Shown here: piece by piece, positions 16,887 to 25,618 of the stretch
Numbering within the stretch: the stretch's first letter is position 1
Layout of the letters: every line of letters starts with the position of its first letter
Assembly (NCBI GenBank): GCA_016793845.1
Contig: JAEULI010000146.1
Location: forward strand, 1-40,483
Length of the DNA stretch: 40,483 nt
Source of the DNA: Sphingosinicella sp.
GTDB taxonomy: Bacteria > Pseudomonadota > Alphaproteobacteria > Sphingomonadales > Sphingomonadaceae
Direction of reading: 5' to 3'
Notes under the pieces: model-generated
Database searches by the model: none
Seen by the model: only the letters and a program-made list of their open reading frames with translations
Told to the model about the DNA's origin: nothing
Made by a program: the position numbers and the translations under genes

Positions 16887-18362
16887 ATGCGTCTGTTCAC
16901 CGCCACGCTGGCTCATGAAACCAGCCCCTTCTCCCCGATCCCGACGAGCCTGCAGAGCTTCAGGCGCGGCCTGCTGCATCGCCCCTCGCGCGGCGAAATC
17001 GTCGATGGCCGCCTGGAAGCGATCGAGTGCGGCCTCACCGCACAGGCGCAGAAGCGGGGTCATGACGTGGTTGAGGGGCTTGGCGCTGCAGCGACCCCGA
17101 GCGGCCTGCTGATACAAGCAGACTACGAGGCGATGCGGGACGAGATCCTCGATGACCTGCGCAAGGCGATGCCGGTCGATGCCGTCGCGCTGTTTCTGCA
17201 CGGGGCGCAGATGGCGCATGGCTATGACGACTGCGAAGGCGATCTGCTGAGCCACGTTCGCGCGCTTGTCGGCCCCGATGTTCCTGTCGGCGTCGAGTTC
17301 GATCTTCACGGCAATGTCACGCAGGCAATGGTCGACGCCGCGACCTTCCTCGTCGCCTGCCGGGAATATCCTCATACCGACTTCCCCGAACGGGCGGCGG
17401 AACTGCTCGATCTTCTCGAACGTGCTGTCGCGGGGGATATCTATCCCGTCACGGTGATGCGCCGCGTCCCGGTGCTCGGCATCTTCCACACGACGCGCGA
17501 GCCGATGAAGAGCTTCGTGGCGGGCATGAAGGCACGCGAAGCCGCGCCGGGGGTGCTGTCGATCAGCGCGGCCCACGGCTTTCCCTGGGCCGACACGCCC
17601 CATGCCGGCACCGCAATCATCGTCACCACCGATGGCGACCTGCCGCTCGCGGAAACCCATGCCGAGGCGCTCGCTGACGCCTTTTTCGAAATCCGCGCAG
17701 AAGCCGGTGTTCCCGTTACAAGCGTCGACGCAGCACTGGATGAGGCGCTGCAATCTCATACGGGCCTCACTGTCGTCGCAGACACTGCCGACAACGCCGG
17801 CGGCGGCGCAGCCGGGGATTCGACCTACATGCTGCAGGCGCTTCTCGATCGCGGGATCGGCAAAGGTGCAGCGATCGGCATGATCTGGGATCCGCAGGCC
17901 GTGGCGCTCGCGTTCGATGCCGGAGAGGGCGGCGCGCTCACGCTTCGCATCGGCGGCAAGACCAGCGCACTTTCCGGGATGCCGATCGATCTCGATGTAA
18001 CGGTGCGGGCGCTCACGGAAAACGGACGCCAGATCGCGTTCGGAACCGAGCAGCCGCTAGGGCGCATGGCACGCGTGGAGACCGCTGGGGGGCTGTCGAT
18101 CGTCCTCGGGAGCTACCGCGAGCAAGTGCATAGCCCCGAGGCGTTCCTGTCGGTAGGGCTCGACCCCGCGACGCTCAAGCTGCTCGTCGTAAAATCGGCG
18201 CAACATTTTCATGCGCGTTTCCAGCCCATCGCGGAGCACATCCTGTATGCGGTGGCTCCGGGTGTCACCAGCGTCGATTTCCGAACCTTCGCCTACCGCC
18301 GCCTGCAACGGCCGATCTGGCCGCTCGATCCCATCACCTGTCGCAATGGGGCAGCCGCATGA
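16887..18362 (+). CDS. M81 metallopeptidase, MlrC-like, paralogue 2
   Basis: A second M81 protein (491 residues) directly after the first, one base from its stop, with GGAG six bases before the ATG. It keeps HETSPFSPIPT, EFDLHGNVT, CREYPHTDF and the ADTADNAGGGAAGDSTYML block. The small differences (HETS for HETN, DNAGGG for DNPGSG) and overall divergence suggest a different substrate, not a recent duplicate. Two adjacent MlrC-like genes between MlrB-like hydrolases imply at least two hydrolytic steps needing this fold, or a heteromeric enzyme. Its stop overlaps the next gene (ATGA). Confidence 0.92.
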   Translation: MRLFTATLAHETSPFSPIPTSLQSFRRGLLHRPSRGEIVDGRLEAIECGLTAQAQKRGHDVVEGLGAAATPSGLLIQADYEAMRDEILDDLRKAMPVDAVALFLHGAQMAHGYDDCEGDLLSHVRALVGPDVPVGVEFDLHGNVTQAMVDAATFLVACREYPHTDFPERAAELLDLLERAVAGDIYPVTVMRRVPVLGIFHTTREPMKSFVAGMKAREAAPGVLSISAAHGFPWADTPHAGTAIIVTTDGDLPLAETHAEALADAFFEIRAEAGVPVTSVDAALDEALQSHTGLTVVADTADNAGGGAAGDSTYMLQALLDRGIGKGAAIGMIWDPQAVALAFDAGEGGALTLRIGGKTSALSGMPIDLDVTVRALTENGRQIAFGTEQPLGRMARVETAGGLSIVLGSYREQVHSPEAFLSVGLDPATLKLLVVKSAQHFHARFQPIAEHILYAVAPGVTSVDFRTFAYRRLQRPIWPLDPITCRNGAAA

Positions 18363-19789
18363 CGATTCCGACCGACGCGCAGATCGTCGATCTCGTCGCG
18401 CCCATCCTGTTGCGCCACGGCGTACCCGGCGCAGCCATTGCGCTGGTCACAAAAGATGGCGCGCGAACAATCGGCATCGGAACGCTCGGCGATGGCAAAG
18501 ACAGCGCCGTTTCAGACTGCGACTGCTTTCAGATCGCCAGCCTGACCAAAGCCTACACGGCCACGGCTGTCGCCACGCTCGTCGCGCGCGGCGAACTCGG
18601 CTGGGATGATACGGTACAAACGCACATTCCGGATTTCAGACTGTACGATCCCCGCGTTTCCGAACTCGCGACGGTACGTGATCTGCTGTCGATGCGGCTC
18701 GGGCTGAGGGGGGAGGGCGTCTTTCATTGGGGACGCAATCACGAGCTTGGCGTCGAGGCGGTCCTCGAACGCTTGCCGTTCGTGCAGCCGGTCGCAGGAT
18801 TCCGCGAGACGCTAACCTACTATAACCCGGCCTACACGCTGCTGGCGGATATTGTTGCGCGCCGTTCCGGCATGACCTTCGAAACCTATCTCGACGAGGC
18901 TGTTTTCACACCGCTCGGCCTTGCCGACAGCGTCATGCGTACCGGGCGAACGGAGCCGCTTTCAGGCAAGCGCTTCGCGATGCCCCACGTCGTTCTCGAT
19001 GAGGGTGTCGTGCCGCTCGGAGAGTTGCGCTGCGGCGGGCATCTTGGTGAAAGCGGCATCTACTCCAGTGCGCACGATGCGGTCCGCTGGATGCAGTTCC
19101 ATCTCGGCCGGGGCACGATAGACGGAAAGGCCATTCTTCCCGACACGGTGGCCGCCGAAATGCACCAGCCGCACGTGCTGGCCCGGGGCGCGCAGGCGCT
19201 CGGCCACGACTTCATCGCCTATGGCATGGGCTGGCAGATTCGCGACACATCCGGCGGTGCCATTCTCGTGCACGAGGGCGGCGAGTTCGGAATATCGAGT
19301 TACACGATCCTTCACCCAGCGGGGGGTACCGGAGTCTGCGTCTATCTGAACGCGAATGTCCCTGTCGCCTCGCGGAGTGTCGCCCACATTCTGCACGACA
19401 TGATGGGCGATCTCCCGGTCAGGGATTGGGAAACCCGTTTCATATCGCTCGCCGATCAGGAACGGAGCGCCATCGCAGCCTATGCGGCGGCGGCGTTCCC
19501 GACGGACGGGGACGAACCGTCGTTGGCCGACATCGCGGGTGAATATGCCGATCCTGTTAACGGCGTTATAGAGATTCGTGCTGATGCCGAGGGTGTCGTC
19601 ATGACCGTGCTCGACGGCTGGGTTTACGATGCCCGCCTCACATCACTTGGCGGCGGTACGTACCGCGTCCATTGCCATTACGCCGGAACCCGCAGCCTTG
19701 CCCGCGGACTCAACCTCGCCCGTTTTCAGAAAGGCCCCTCCGGCATGACCCTCAGCCTGCCTGGGCTGGGGACGATCGCCAAACGCTAG
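18359..19789 (+). CDS. Beta-lactamase-family serine hydrolase (MlrB-like), paralogue 3
   Basis: A 476-residue serine hydrolase with S61-L-T-K64 (SxxK), Y154-Y-N156 (YxN), a late HEGGE element and a C-terminal beta-rich domain. It is the most divergent of the three: its motifs and N-terminus resemble the large PBP4*/LACTB-like group of D-aminopeptidase and esterase homologues. Its ATG overlaps the M81 stop (ATGA). No signal peptide is seen. As the last gene of the operon it may remove a terminal residue or hydrolyse an ester. The gene ends 11 bases before the convergent XRE-cupin regulator, with no terminator hairpin visible in that gap. Confidence 0.88.
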   Translation: MTIPTDAQIVDLVAPILLRHGVPGAAIALVTKDGARTIGIGTLGDGKDSAVSDCDCFQIASLTKAYTATAVATLVARGELGWDDTVQTHIPDFRLYDPRVSELATVRDLLSMRLGLRGEGVFHWGRNHELGVEAVLERLPFVQPVAGFRETLTYYNPAYTLLADIVARRSGMTFETYLDEAVFTPLGLADSVMRTGRTEPLSGKRFAMPHVVLDEGVVPLGELRCGGHLGESGIYSSAHDAVRWMQFHLGRGTIDGKAILPDTVAAEMHQPHVLARGAQALGHDFIAYGMGWQIRDTSGGAILVHEGGEFGISSYTILHPAGGTGVCVYLNANVPVASRSVAHILHDMMGDLPVRDWETRFISLADQERSAIAAYAAAAFPTDGDEPSLADIAGEYADPVNGVIEIRADAEGVVMTVLDGWVYDARLTSLGGGTYRVHCHYAGTRSLARGLNLARFQKGPSGMTLSLPGLGTIAKR

Positions 19790-19800
19790 AACCCGCAGGT

Positions 19801-20445
19801 CTATTCGTCTCCGCTGGATGGCGGGGCGAGCGACTGGATGTTGGGCGTGTTGATGAAGATGATTTCCGCTTCTTCATCGGCATCCTGATTGAGGACGGCG
19901 TGCGGCATACTGGCGTCGAAGTACATGGAGTCGCCTGCGCGAAGAACGGTCGGCTCATAGTCTTCCGTGTGAACGATCACCGCACCGCTGAGGACGTAGA
20001 TCAGTTCCTCGCCCGGATGGACAGCGAGCGGCCCGAATGCGGAAAGTTCGGACTGCTTCACCCGCGCCACGACGGGAACCATCGATTTCTTGGCAAGATC
20101 GGTGTTGAGATAGCCGTATTCGTAGTTGCTCGTCGTTGCGCCTTTGCGCCCCTCGCGCGGCGTTATGCTTCGACGGCCGCTGTGGCGTTCCGGAACCGGA
20201 CGCCTGTCGCCGGTGAAGATCAGTTCCGACAGGTTGACGCCAAGACCGTCGCTGATCAGCATGAGCTTCGCGTAAGTCAGCTCGATCTGGTTGTTCTCGA
20301 TCTTGGACAGTGTCGAGATCGACAGGCCCGTGCGCTCGCTCAGCGTCATGAGGTTCATTTTCTGGCGCCGCCGCAACTGCCGGATGTACTGGCCGACATC
20401 CTCTTCCTCGCGAACTCCGGGCTCTGCGGCGCGATGCTTTGCCAT
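19801..20445 (-). CDS. XRE-family regulator with C-terminal cupin domain
   Basis: A 214-residue regulator with an N-terminal helix-turn-helix (about residues 19-73, including LSERTGLSISTLSKIENNQ) and a C-terminal cupin sensor (about 130-205, including HPGEELIYVLSGAVIVHTED). XRE-cupin proteins such as PuuR typically control amine, amino-acid or peptide catabolism and sense a small ligand through the cupin. I chose the ATG at 20445 over the adjacent in-frame GTG at 20448. A copy of the AT-rich motif lies about 50 bases upstream (20496-20515), consistent with autoregulation. It is the likeliest regulator of the surrounding operons, by position only. Confidence 0.9.
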   Translation of the reverse strand: MAKHRAAEPGVREEEDVGQYIRQLRRRQKMNLMTLSERTGLSISTLSKIENNQIELTYAKLMLISDGLGVNLSELIFTGDRRPVPERHSGRRSITPREGRKGATTSNYEYGYLNTDLAKKSMVPVVARVKQSELSAFGPLAVHPGEELIYVLSGAVIVHTEDYEPTVLRAGDSMYFDASMPHAVLNQDADEEAEIIFINTPNIQSLAPPSSGDE

Positions 20446-20541
20446 CACTGAACACCTTTCACCTGTGCTGACGAAGCCGCCAAAGTCAGCGTAATTTTTC
20501 TCGTTCGGAAATTATTAGCGGTTTCATTGCTGCCGGTAAAC
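20446..20541. promoter_or_regulatory. Gap upstream of the XRE-cupin gene, carrying motif copy C
   Basis: This 96-base gap lies between the XRE-cupin start and the LysR stop. Its AT-rich part (about 20490-20520) includes the 20-mer TTTTCTCGTTCGGAAATTAT at 20496-20515, similar to those at 3003, 12709 and 21511. It probably carries the regulator's promoter. Confidence 0.4.
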
Positions 20542-21450
20542 TCAAACCGGGAAGGGCGGCTTTGCGGTGGCCTCGGCCAGTACGGCGTCGATGAAAACGG
20601 CGGTCAGCGGATTGGCCTTGTCCGTTCGCCATACCATGCAGCGGTCCAGAACGGCTTCCGGATCGGACAAAGGCAGCAGGACGAGATCGTCGCGGGACGG
20701 CGAGATCGCATCCGCGGAAAGCAGTGCGACGCCAAGTCCGGCGGAGACGAAGTTTCCAATCATTTCCGTGGGATGGATGTTGGGGTAAAACTCCGGCTGA
20801 ACGCCGGCACTGCGCAGCAACTGCATGAGGCGGATATAATAGCCGCTGGTCGGCGTGATACGCCCGGTCACGATGCGTTCGCCGGCAAGATCGCGCAGAC
20901 CGACACGGGAACGGCACGCAAGCGGGTGGTCCCGCCCAATGGCAACGTACAAAGGCACGGTATCGATCAGCCGAACCGAAATCCCTTCGAGATGCGAAGG
21001 GGCGGGCGCGATGACAAACCCCGCATCGTAGCGCCCCTCTCGCACCGCGATCGCCGTGTCGGCATTGTAGTTCATCTCGAGTTCGAGGCGGACATCGCCG
21101 TCGGCGCTGAGAAATCGGGCTGACGCTTTCGGCAACAGGCCGTGCAGGAACTCGTCCGAATAGCCGATCGCAAGGCGCCCGGCATTTCCGTTCATCGTCA
21201 GGCGAACCTCGTCCACGGCTTCGCCGATGCTCGCAAGTATATCCTGCGCGCGCGGCAGAAAGGCATTCCCGGCGGCGGTAAGCTGCATACCCCGGCTGCT
21301 GCGTTCAAACAGTGTCGCGCCCATGAAGCGTTCGAGATCACGGATCTGGCGCCCCAGCGGCGGCTGCGCGATGCCCAGCTGTTCAGCGGCCGCCGAGAGG
21401 CTGCCGGTATCCACCACGGTCAGAAAATAACGAAGGTGCCGAAGCTCCAT
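20542..21450 (-). CDS. LysR-family transcriptional regulator
   Basis: A typical 302-residue LysR protein. It has an N-terminal winged helix-turn-helix (MELRHLRYFLTVVDTGSLSA, then QLGIAQPPLGRQIRDLE) followed by a two-lobed LysR substrate-binding domain. It is divergent from the AT2 operon with an 87-base gap, the classic arrangement for a LysR regulator controlling its divergent neighbour and itself. A small-molecule pathway intermediate is the expected co-inducer. It lies next to the XRE-cupin gene, so the locus has two regulators. Confidence 0.93.
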   Translation of the reverse strand: MELRHLRYFLTVVDTGSLSAAAEQLGIAQPPLGRQIRDLERFMGATLFERSSRGMQLTAAGNAFLPRAQDILASIGEAVDEVRLTMNGNAGRLAIGYSDEFLHGLLPKASARFLSADGDVRLELEMNYNADTAIAVREGRYDAGFVIAPAPSHLEGISVRLIDTVPLYVAIGRDHPLACRSRVGLRDLAGERIVTGRITPTSGYYIRLMQLLRSAGVQPEFYPNIHPTEMIGNFVSAGLGVALLSADAISPSRDDLVLLPLSDPEAVLDRCMVWRTDKANPLTAVFIDAVLAEATAKPPFPV

Positions 21451-21537
21451 AAGCCGATCCCTGCCAGACCTTTAAGGTTCAATAGGCCTTCTTTTCTAGT
21501 TCTTCAATTTTTTTCTGTAATAGATAATTATCGAGGA
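21451..21537. promoter_or_regulatory. LysR/AT2 divergent promoter region with motif copy D
   Basis: This 87-base AT-rich gap holds two TTTTCT-led stretches in the same orientation, at 21492 and 21511-21530 (TTTTCTGTAATAGATAATTA). The gap must contain both promoters and probably the LysR site. A clear T-N11-A LysR box could not be assigned with confidence. Confidence 0.45.
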
Positions 21538-22845
21538 ATGAGCATAGAATCTCTTACTGGCGCGGATGCCGCTGCAATCGGCGCGCGCAACGCAGCCCTC
21601 ATTCCGGGCGGGACAGCCTCCAGCGCTCGCTGGCTTGAAACGCCTCTTATCGTCGCAAGCGCAGAGGGTGCCGTCCTCACCACAATCGACGGCAAGCGTT
21701 TCATCGACTTCAACAGCGCTTTCGGCGCCGTTTTGCTTGGCCACTGCGATGCGGAACACAGTGACCGAACGTCTGCACTTTCGCGCGGTCTCGACATGGT
21801 CGGCATCGGATCCACACGTATCGAAGGCGATCTGGCCGAACGCCTCATTTCGCTGATTCCGTGCGCCGAGATGGTCGGCTTTTGCTGCAGCGGCACAGAA
21901 GCGACATTCCACGCCTTGCGCGTTGCCCGTGCGGCGACAGGACGGCGGTACGTCGTGAAGTTCCAGGGCGCGTATCATGGCTGGCACGACTATCTCGCCC
22001 GAAACTACATGTCGCCGGCCGGCCGCATCGGCGAAACCGACCCGCTCTCCGCCGGCACCCTGCCGGATGCCATGGAAGCCACGCTCGTCCTGCCGTACAA
22101 CGATATTCCTGCACTCGAGGCGCTGATAGCAGCGCGCGGCGACGAGATCGCGGCAGTTATCATCGAGCCGATCATGCACAATATCGGCGCGATCGAAGCC
22201 GAACCGGACTTTCTCGCGGCCCTGCGAAGGCTCACCGAGCGCGCCGGCATCGTGCTCGTCTTCGACGAGATCATCACCGGCTTCCGCCATGCGCTCGGTG
22301 GTTACCAATCGCTTTGCGGCATAACGCCCGACCTCGCGACGTTCGGCAAGGCGCTGGGCAACGGTATGCCGATTTCGCTCGTCGCCGGAAAGCGCGCGCT
22401 CATGCAGCGCTTCCGGCCCGGCGCCATCGGCGGCGACGTACTGCTCGGCGGCACATTCAACGGTCATCCGATGGCCGTTGCCGCCGCGCTCGCAACCATC
22501 GAACGCATGGAGCGCCCCGAAAGCTATCCAAGGCTCTTCGCGCTTGGAAAACGGCTTGCGGATGGCCTGCAACACGCTGCGGACACGGCCGGCGTGACGA
22601 TGCAGACGGCGCACTACGGCTCGATTGCCTGTCCGATCTTCATCGCCGGGCCGATGCGCCGCTACGAAGATATTGTCGACTACGATGCCGCTCGCGACCT
22701 CGCGTTCCGGCGCGGCCTTCTGGAAAAGGGCATGGCCTGTACCGCCACGCCGCTACGCCGGTTTGCGATCAACCTCGCCCATAGCGAAGCGGATATCGAT
22801 GCCTTTTGCGAGGCTGCGCACGACGTCCTCCGCGCCTCCCACTGA
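21538..22845 (+). CDS. Class-III PLP aminotransferase, GSA-aminomutase type (AT2)
   Basis: A 435-residue PLP enzyme with D243 in VFDEIITGFR, the Schiff-base lysine K271 in LATFGKALGNG, and typical GSA-branch motifs (GFCCSGTEATFHALR, FQGAYHGWHD). It is related to AT1 but clearly distinct. It could be a beta-amino-acid or omega-transaminase, or an aminomutase. The ATG at 21538 is the only good start; GAGGA lies immediately before it, closer than ideal. It leads a six-gene plus-strand operon divergent from lysR. Substrate is open. Confidence 0.88.
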   Translation: MSIESLTGADAAAIGARNAALIPGGTASSARWLETPLIVASAEGAVLTTIDGKRFIDFNSAFGAVLLGHCDAEHSDRTSALSRGLDMVGIGSTRIEGDLAERLISLIPCAEMVGFCCSGTEATFHALRVARAATGRRYVVKFQGAYHGWHDYLARNYMSPAGRIGETDPLSAGTLPDAMEATLVLPYNDIPALEALIAARGDEIAAVIIEPIMHNIGAIEAEPDFLAALRRLTERAGIVLVFDEIITGFRHALGGYQSLCGITPDLATFGKALGNGMPISLVAGKRALMQRFRPGAIGGDVLLGGTFNGHPMAVAAALATIERMERPESYPRLFALGKRLADGLQHAADTAGVTMQTAHYGSIACPIFIAGPMRRYEDIVDYDAARDLAFRRGLLEKGMACTATPLRRFAINLAHSEADIDAFCEAAHDVLRASH

Positions 22846-22878
22846 TTCACGCAACCCTCACCACGCGAAAGCCACCCG

Positions 22879-23778
22879 ATGACTGTCTCTTATCGTTCCC
22901 TTCCCGGCCCCTTCGGCATTGAAATCACGGACCTCGATCTGTCTGCGGATCGGGCGCCTGAAACCCTGCGCGCCGTCGTTGAACTGTTCCACCGACACCA
23001 GTTTATCGTGCTGCGCGGCCAGAATCTCACGCTCCCGCAATTCGACAGTTTTACGCAAGGCTTCGGAAATCAGCGGCCGCATTTTCTGGATCACCTGCGC
23101 ATGGATGGTCATCCCTCCATCCTGATGCTGTCCAACGTCTTCGATAACGGGCGGCAGATCGGCATCTATGAAGGTGCCTGCTTCTGGCACACCGATGTCG
23201 CCTATGAAGATCCGCCCAATAGCGCGACGATCGTTTATGCAATCCGCACGCCGCAAGGCGGCGGTGCTCCAACCTATGTCAGCGATACGTTCAGTGCCTA
23301 TGACGCACTGCCCGAAGCGATGAAGCAGCGCATCGATGGCCTTGTCGCCATCCATCACTATGGGAACCGCGACGATCTCGACGAGAATTCGCCGACGGCA
23401 GCGGAAAAGCTCACCGAAACGCAGAAGCGGAACATCTCGATCGTCCATCACCCGGTCGTCATGCGCCACCCCATCACCGGGCGGCGGGCGCTCTACGGCG
23501 TTTCGGGAAGTTCGTTCGGCATCGTCGGTATGCCCGAGGACGAGGCGGTGGACCTGTTGCGAGAACTGGCCGCGCACGCGACGCAGGACTGCTTTACCAC
23601 CTCGTTCGACTACAGCCCGGGCGACGTCGCCGCATGGGATACGTTTTCCACGTTGCACAAGGCCCCTGTCGTGCCGCGCGCAACACCGGAGGATGCCCAT
23701 GCCCGCGTGCTGTGGCGCGTCAGCGTTACCGGCCAGTCACCCCTGGTATCCAAACATGTCGATCGGCAGGCGGCATGA
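22879..23778 (+). CDS. TauD/TfdA-family Fe(II)/2-oxoglutarate dioxygenase
   Basis: This 299-residue dioxygenase has the iron-binding facial triad H104-x-D106 (FWHTDVAYED) and distal H260 (STLHKAP), with conserved arginines near 276-280 for 2-oxoglutarate. TauD-family enzymes hydroxylate a substrate next to a heteroatom and often release a sulfonate, ether or amine group. In this operon it may oxidise an N-alkyl, O-alkyl or side-chain carbon of the imported compound; this is a guess. It starts 33 bases after AT2, and its stop overlaps the next gene (ATGA). Confidence 0.9.
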   Translation: MTVSYRSLPGPFGIEITDLDLSADRAPETLRAVVELFHRHQFIVLRGQNLTLPQFDSFTQGFGNQRPHFLDHLRMDGHPSILMLSNVFDNGRQIGIYEGACFWHTDVAYEDPPNSATIVYAIRTPQGGGAPTYVSDTFSAYDALPEAMKQRIDGLVAIHHYGNRDDLDENSPTAAEKLTETQKRNISIVHHPVVMRHPITGRRALYGVSGSSFGIVGMPEDEAVDLLRELAAHATQDCFTTSFDYSPGDVAAWDTFSTLHKAPVVPRATPEDAHARVLWRVSVTGQSPLVSKHVDRQAA

Positions 23779-24833
23779 GCATATTTTCCGCGCCCGATTT
23801 CGACGGCCACCGTCAGGTCAGCTATTTTCACGACAGCGGCACCGGTCTCAGCGCCATCATCGCCGTCCATGATCTCACGCTCGGGCCCGCTCTCGGCGGC
23901 TGCCGCATGTATCCCTACGCGAACGAAAACGCCGCGCTTGCCGACGTCCTGCGCCTCTCGCGTGGCATGACCTACAAGGCCGCGATGGCGGGCGTTCCGC
24001 TCGGCGGCGCAAAGTCGGTGATCATCGGCAACCCTCACACGGAGAAGACACCCGCAATGATGCAGGCCATGGGCCGTGCGATCGAAGAGATGGGCGGACG
24101 CTACATCGCCGGGGAAGACATCGGTACGAACCCGGCGGACATGGTGCAGTTTCGTTCGCAGACACGCTACGTGAGCTGTATCGATGTCGCGGACGGCGGC
24201 TACGGCGACCCGGCACCAATGACCGCGCTCGGTGTTTTCCAATCGATCCGTGCCGCTGGCAGGCACCGCTGGGGCAGCGATACGCTTGAAGGCCGCACCG
24301 TTGCGATACAGGGCGTCGGCAATGTCGGATATGCGCTTGCCGGTTTGATTGCGCGCGCGGGCGGTGCATTGATCGTCGCGGACACGCACCAGCCGAACGT
24401 CGATCGCGCGGTCGCCGATTTCGGGGCCGAAGTGACTGATCCCGGCGATATTCTTTTCACCGAGGCCGATATTCTCGCACCCTGTGCGGTTGGTGCCATT
24501 CTCAATGATGCGACCATTCCGGGGCTGCGCGCGCGCATCGTCGCGGGGGCAGCGAACAACCAGCTCGCCGAGGCCCGCCATGGGGACGCGCTTCGGAATG
24601 CTGGAATCGTCTATGTGCCGGATTATGTCGCGAACGGTGGCGGTCTCGTCTCCTGTGCGGCGGAATGGTACGGTACCGACAGGTCGCGGATCGAGCCGGA
24701 TGTGCTGAAGATCGAGGACACTGTCGCCCGTATCCTCGTCGATGCCGATCAGGCTGGCATCGCGACCAGCACGGCCGCGGACCGCCTAGCCCGCGAGATC
24801 ATCGCGGCGGCGAAGACGGCACGGGGGAAATAA
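23775..24833 (+). CDS. Glu/Leu/Phe/Val dehydrogenase, leucine-dehydrogenase-like
   Basis: A 352-residue amino-acid dehydrogenase of the leucine/phenylalanine branch. It has catalytic lysines K68 and K80 in MTYKAAMAGVPLGGAK, the dinucleotide fold IQGVGNVGYAL and the C-terminal PDYVANGGG motif. It catalyses reversible NAD-dependent oxidative deamination of branched or aromatic L-amino acids to 2-oxo acids. The start at 23775 overlaps the dioxygenase stop (ATGA). In this operon it would deaminate an amino acid released by peptide hydrolysis or regenerate an amino donor. Leucine is the default guess. Confidence 0.9.
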   Translation: MSIFSAPDFDGHRQVSYFHDSGTGLSAIIAVHDLTLGPALGGCRMYPYANENAALADVLRLSRGMTYKAAMAGVPLGGAKSVIIGNPHTEKTPAMMQAMGRAIEEMGGRYIAGEDIGTNPADMVQFRSQTRYVSCIDVADGGYGDPAPMTALGVFQSIRAAGRHRWGSDTLEGRTVAIQGVGNVGYALAGLIARAGGALIVADTHQPNVDRAVADFGAEVTDPGDILFTEADILAPCAVGAILNDATIPGLRARIVAGAANNQLAEARHGDALRNAGIVYVPDYVANGGGLVSCAAEWYGTDRSRIEPDVLKIEDTVARILVDADQAGIATSTAADRLAREIIAAAKTARGK

Positions 24834-24837
24834 CCGC

Positions 24838-25617
24838 GTGGATCTGCAACTCCGGGGCAAGACGGCAATCGTCTGCGCCTCCAGCCAGGGCCTGGGCCTC
24901 GCCTGTGCCAGCGCGCTCGCAGCCGAGGGCGCGAACGTTGTTCTGAACGGCCGGGATGAAACCCGACTGTCCGAAGCCGTCAGTGCTGTCCGCGCCTTCG
25001 CCGGCGGGACCGTCACGGGTGTGGCGGCAGACATCGCAACGCCGGAAGGCCGTGCCGCGCTGCTCGCAGCGTGTGCGGCACCCGATATCCTCGTCAACAA
25101 CAACGGCGGCCCGCCGCCGCGTGCGCTCGATGCCATCGACGAGGAGGCCATGCGCGATGCGATCAATGCGAACATGATGATCCCGATCCTGCTCGCCCAG
25201 TCCGTGCTGCCATCGATGGCGCGACGCGGGTTCGGGCGGATCGTCAACATCACGTCGGTCGCCGTCCGCATGACCGTTCCCGGGCTTGCCGCCTCCACGG
25301 CAGCCCGTGCGGGCCTTACCGGTTTCATGGCTGCCGCGGCGCGTCACTATGCGGCCCAGGGCATCACCGTGAACGCCTTGCTGCCCGGCTATTTCGCCAC
25401 GGCGCGCATCGACCGCGTGATCGAAGCCGCGGCGGAGAGCGGCCGGACCAGCATCGATTCCGCTCGCACGGCATGGACGGGGCAGATACCGATGGGACGG
25501 CTGGGTGACCCGGCGGAGTTCGGCACAGCCTGCGCATTCCTGTGCAGTCCGCTCGCGGCCTATGTTACCGGACAGAACATACTGATCGACGGCGGCCTCT
25601 TTCCGGGAGTGAACTGA
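24838..25617 (+). CDS. SDR-fold oxidoreductase lacking the catalytic Tyr-Lys pair
   Basis: A 259-residue short-chain dehydrogenase/reductase-fold protein with a glycine-rich cofactor loop (CASSQGLGLA), the NNNGG motif and the catalytic-type serine S140 in NITS. At the positions of the usual YxxxK it has S153 and R157 (ASTAAR), so the standard proton relay is absent. Similar variants occur in many bacteria and are annotated only as SDR. It may be a non-redox lyase, a binding protein or use another mechanism. It starts at GTG 24838, 4 bases after the previous stop. Confidence 0.85.
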   Translation: MDLQLRGKTAIVCASSQGLGLACASALAAEGANVVLNGRDETRLSEAVSAVRAFAGGTVTGVAADIATPEGRAALLAACAAPDILVNNNGGPPPRALDAIDEEAMRDAINANMMIPILLAQSVLPSMARRGFGRIVNITSVAVRMTVPGLAASTAARAGLTGFMAAAARHYAAQGITVNALLPGYFATARIDRVIEAAAESGRTSIDSARTAWTGQIPMGRLGDPAEFGTACAFLCSPLAAYVTGQNILIDGGLFPGVN

Positions 25618-25618
25618 C

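Noticed and set aside
12780-19789. A complete microcystin mlrABCD cluster
   Set aside because: No MlrA-type CAAX protease is present and the hydrolases are divergent paralogues, so only a resemblance is claimed.
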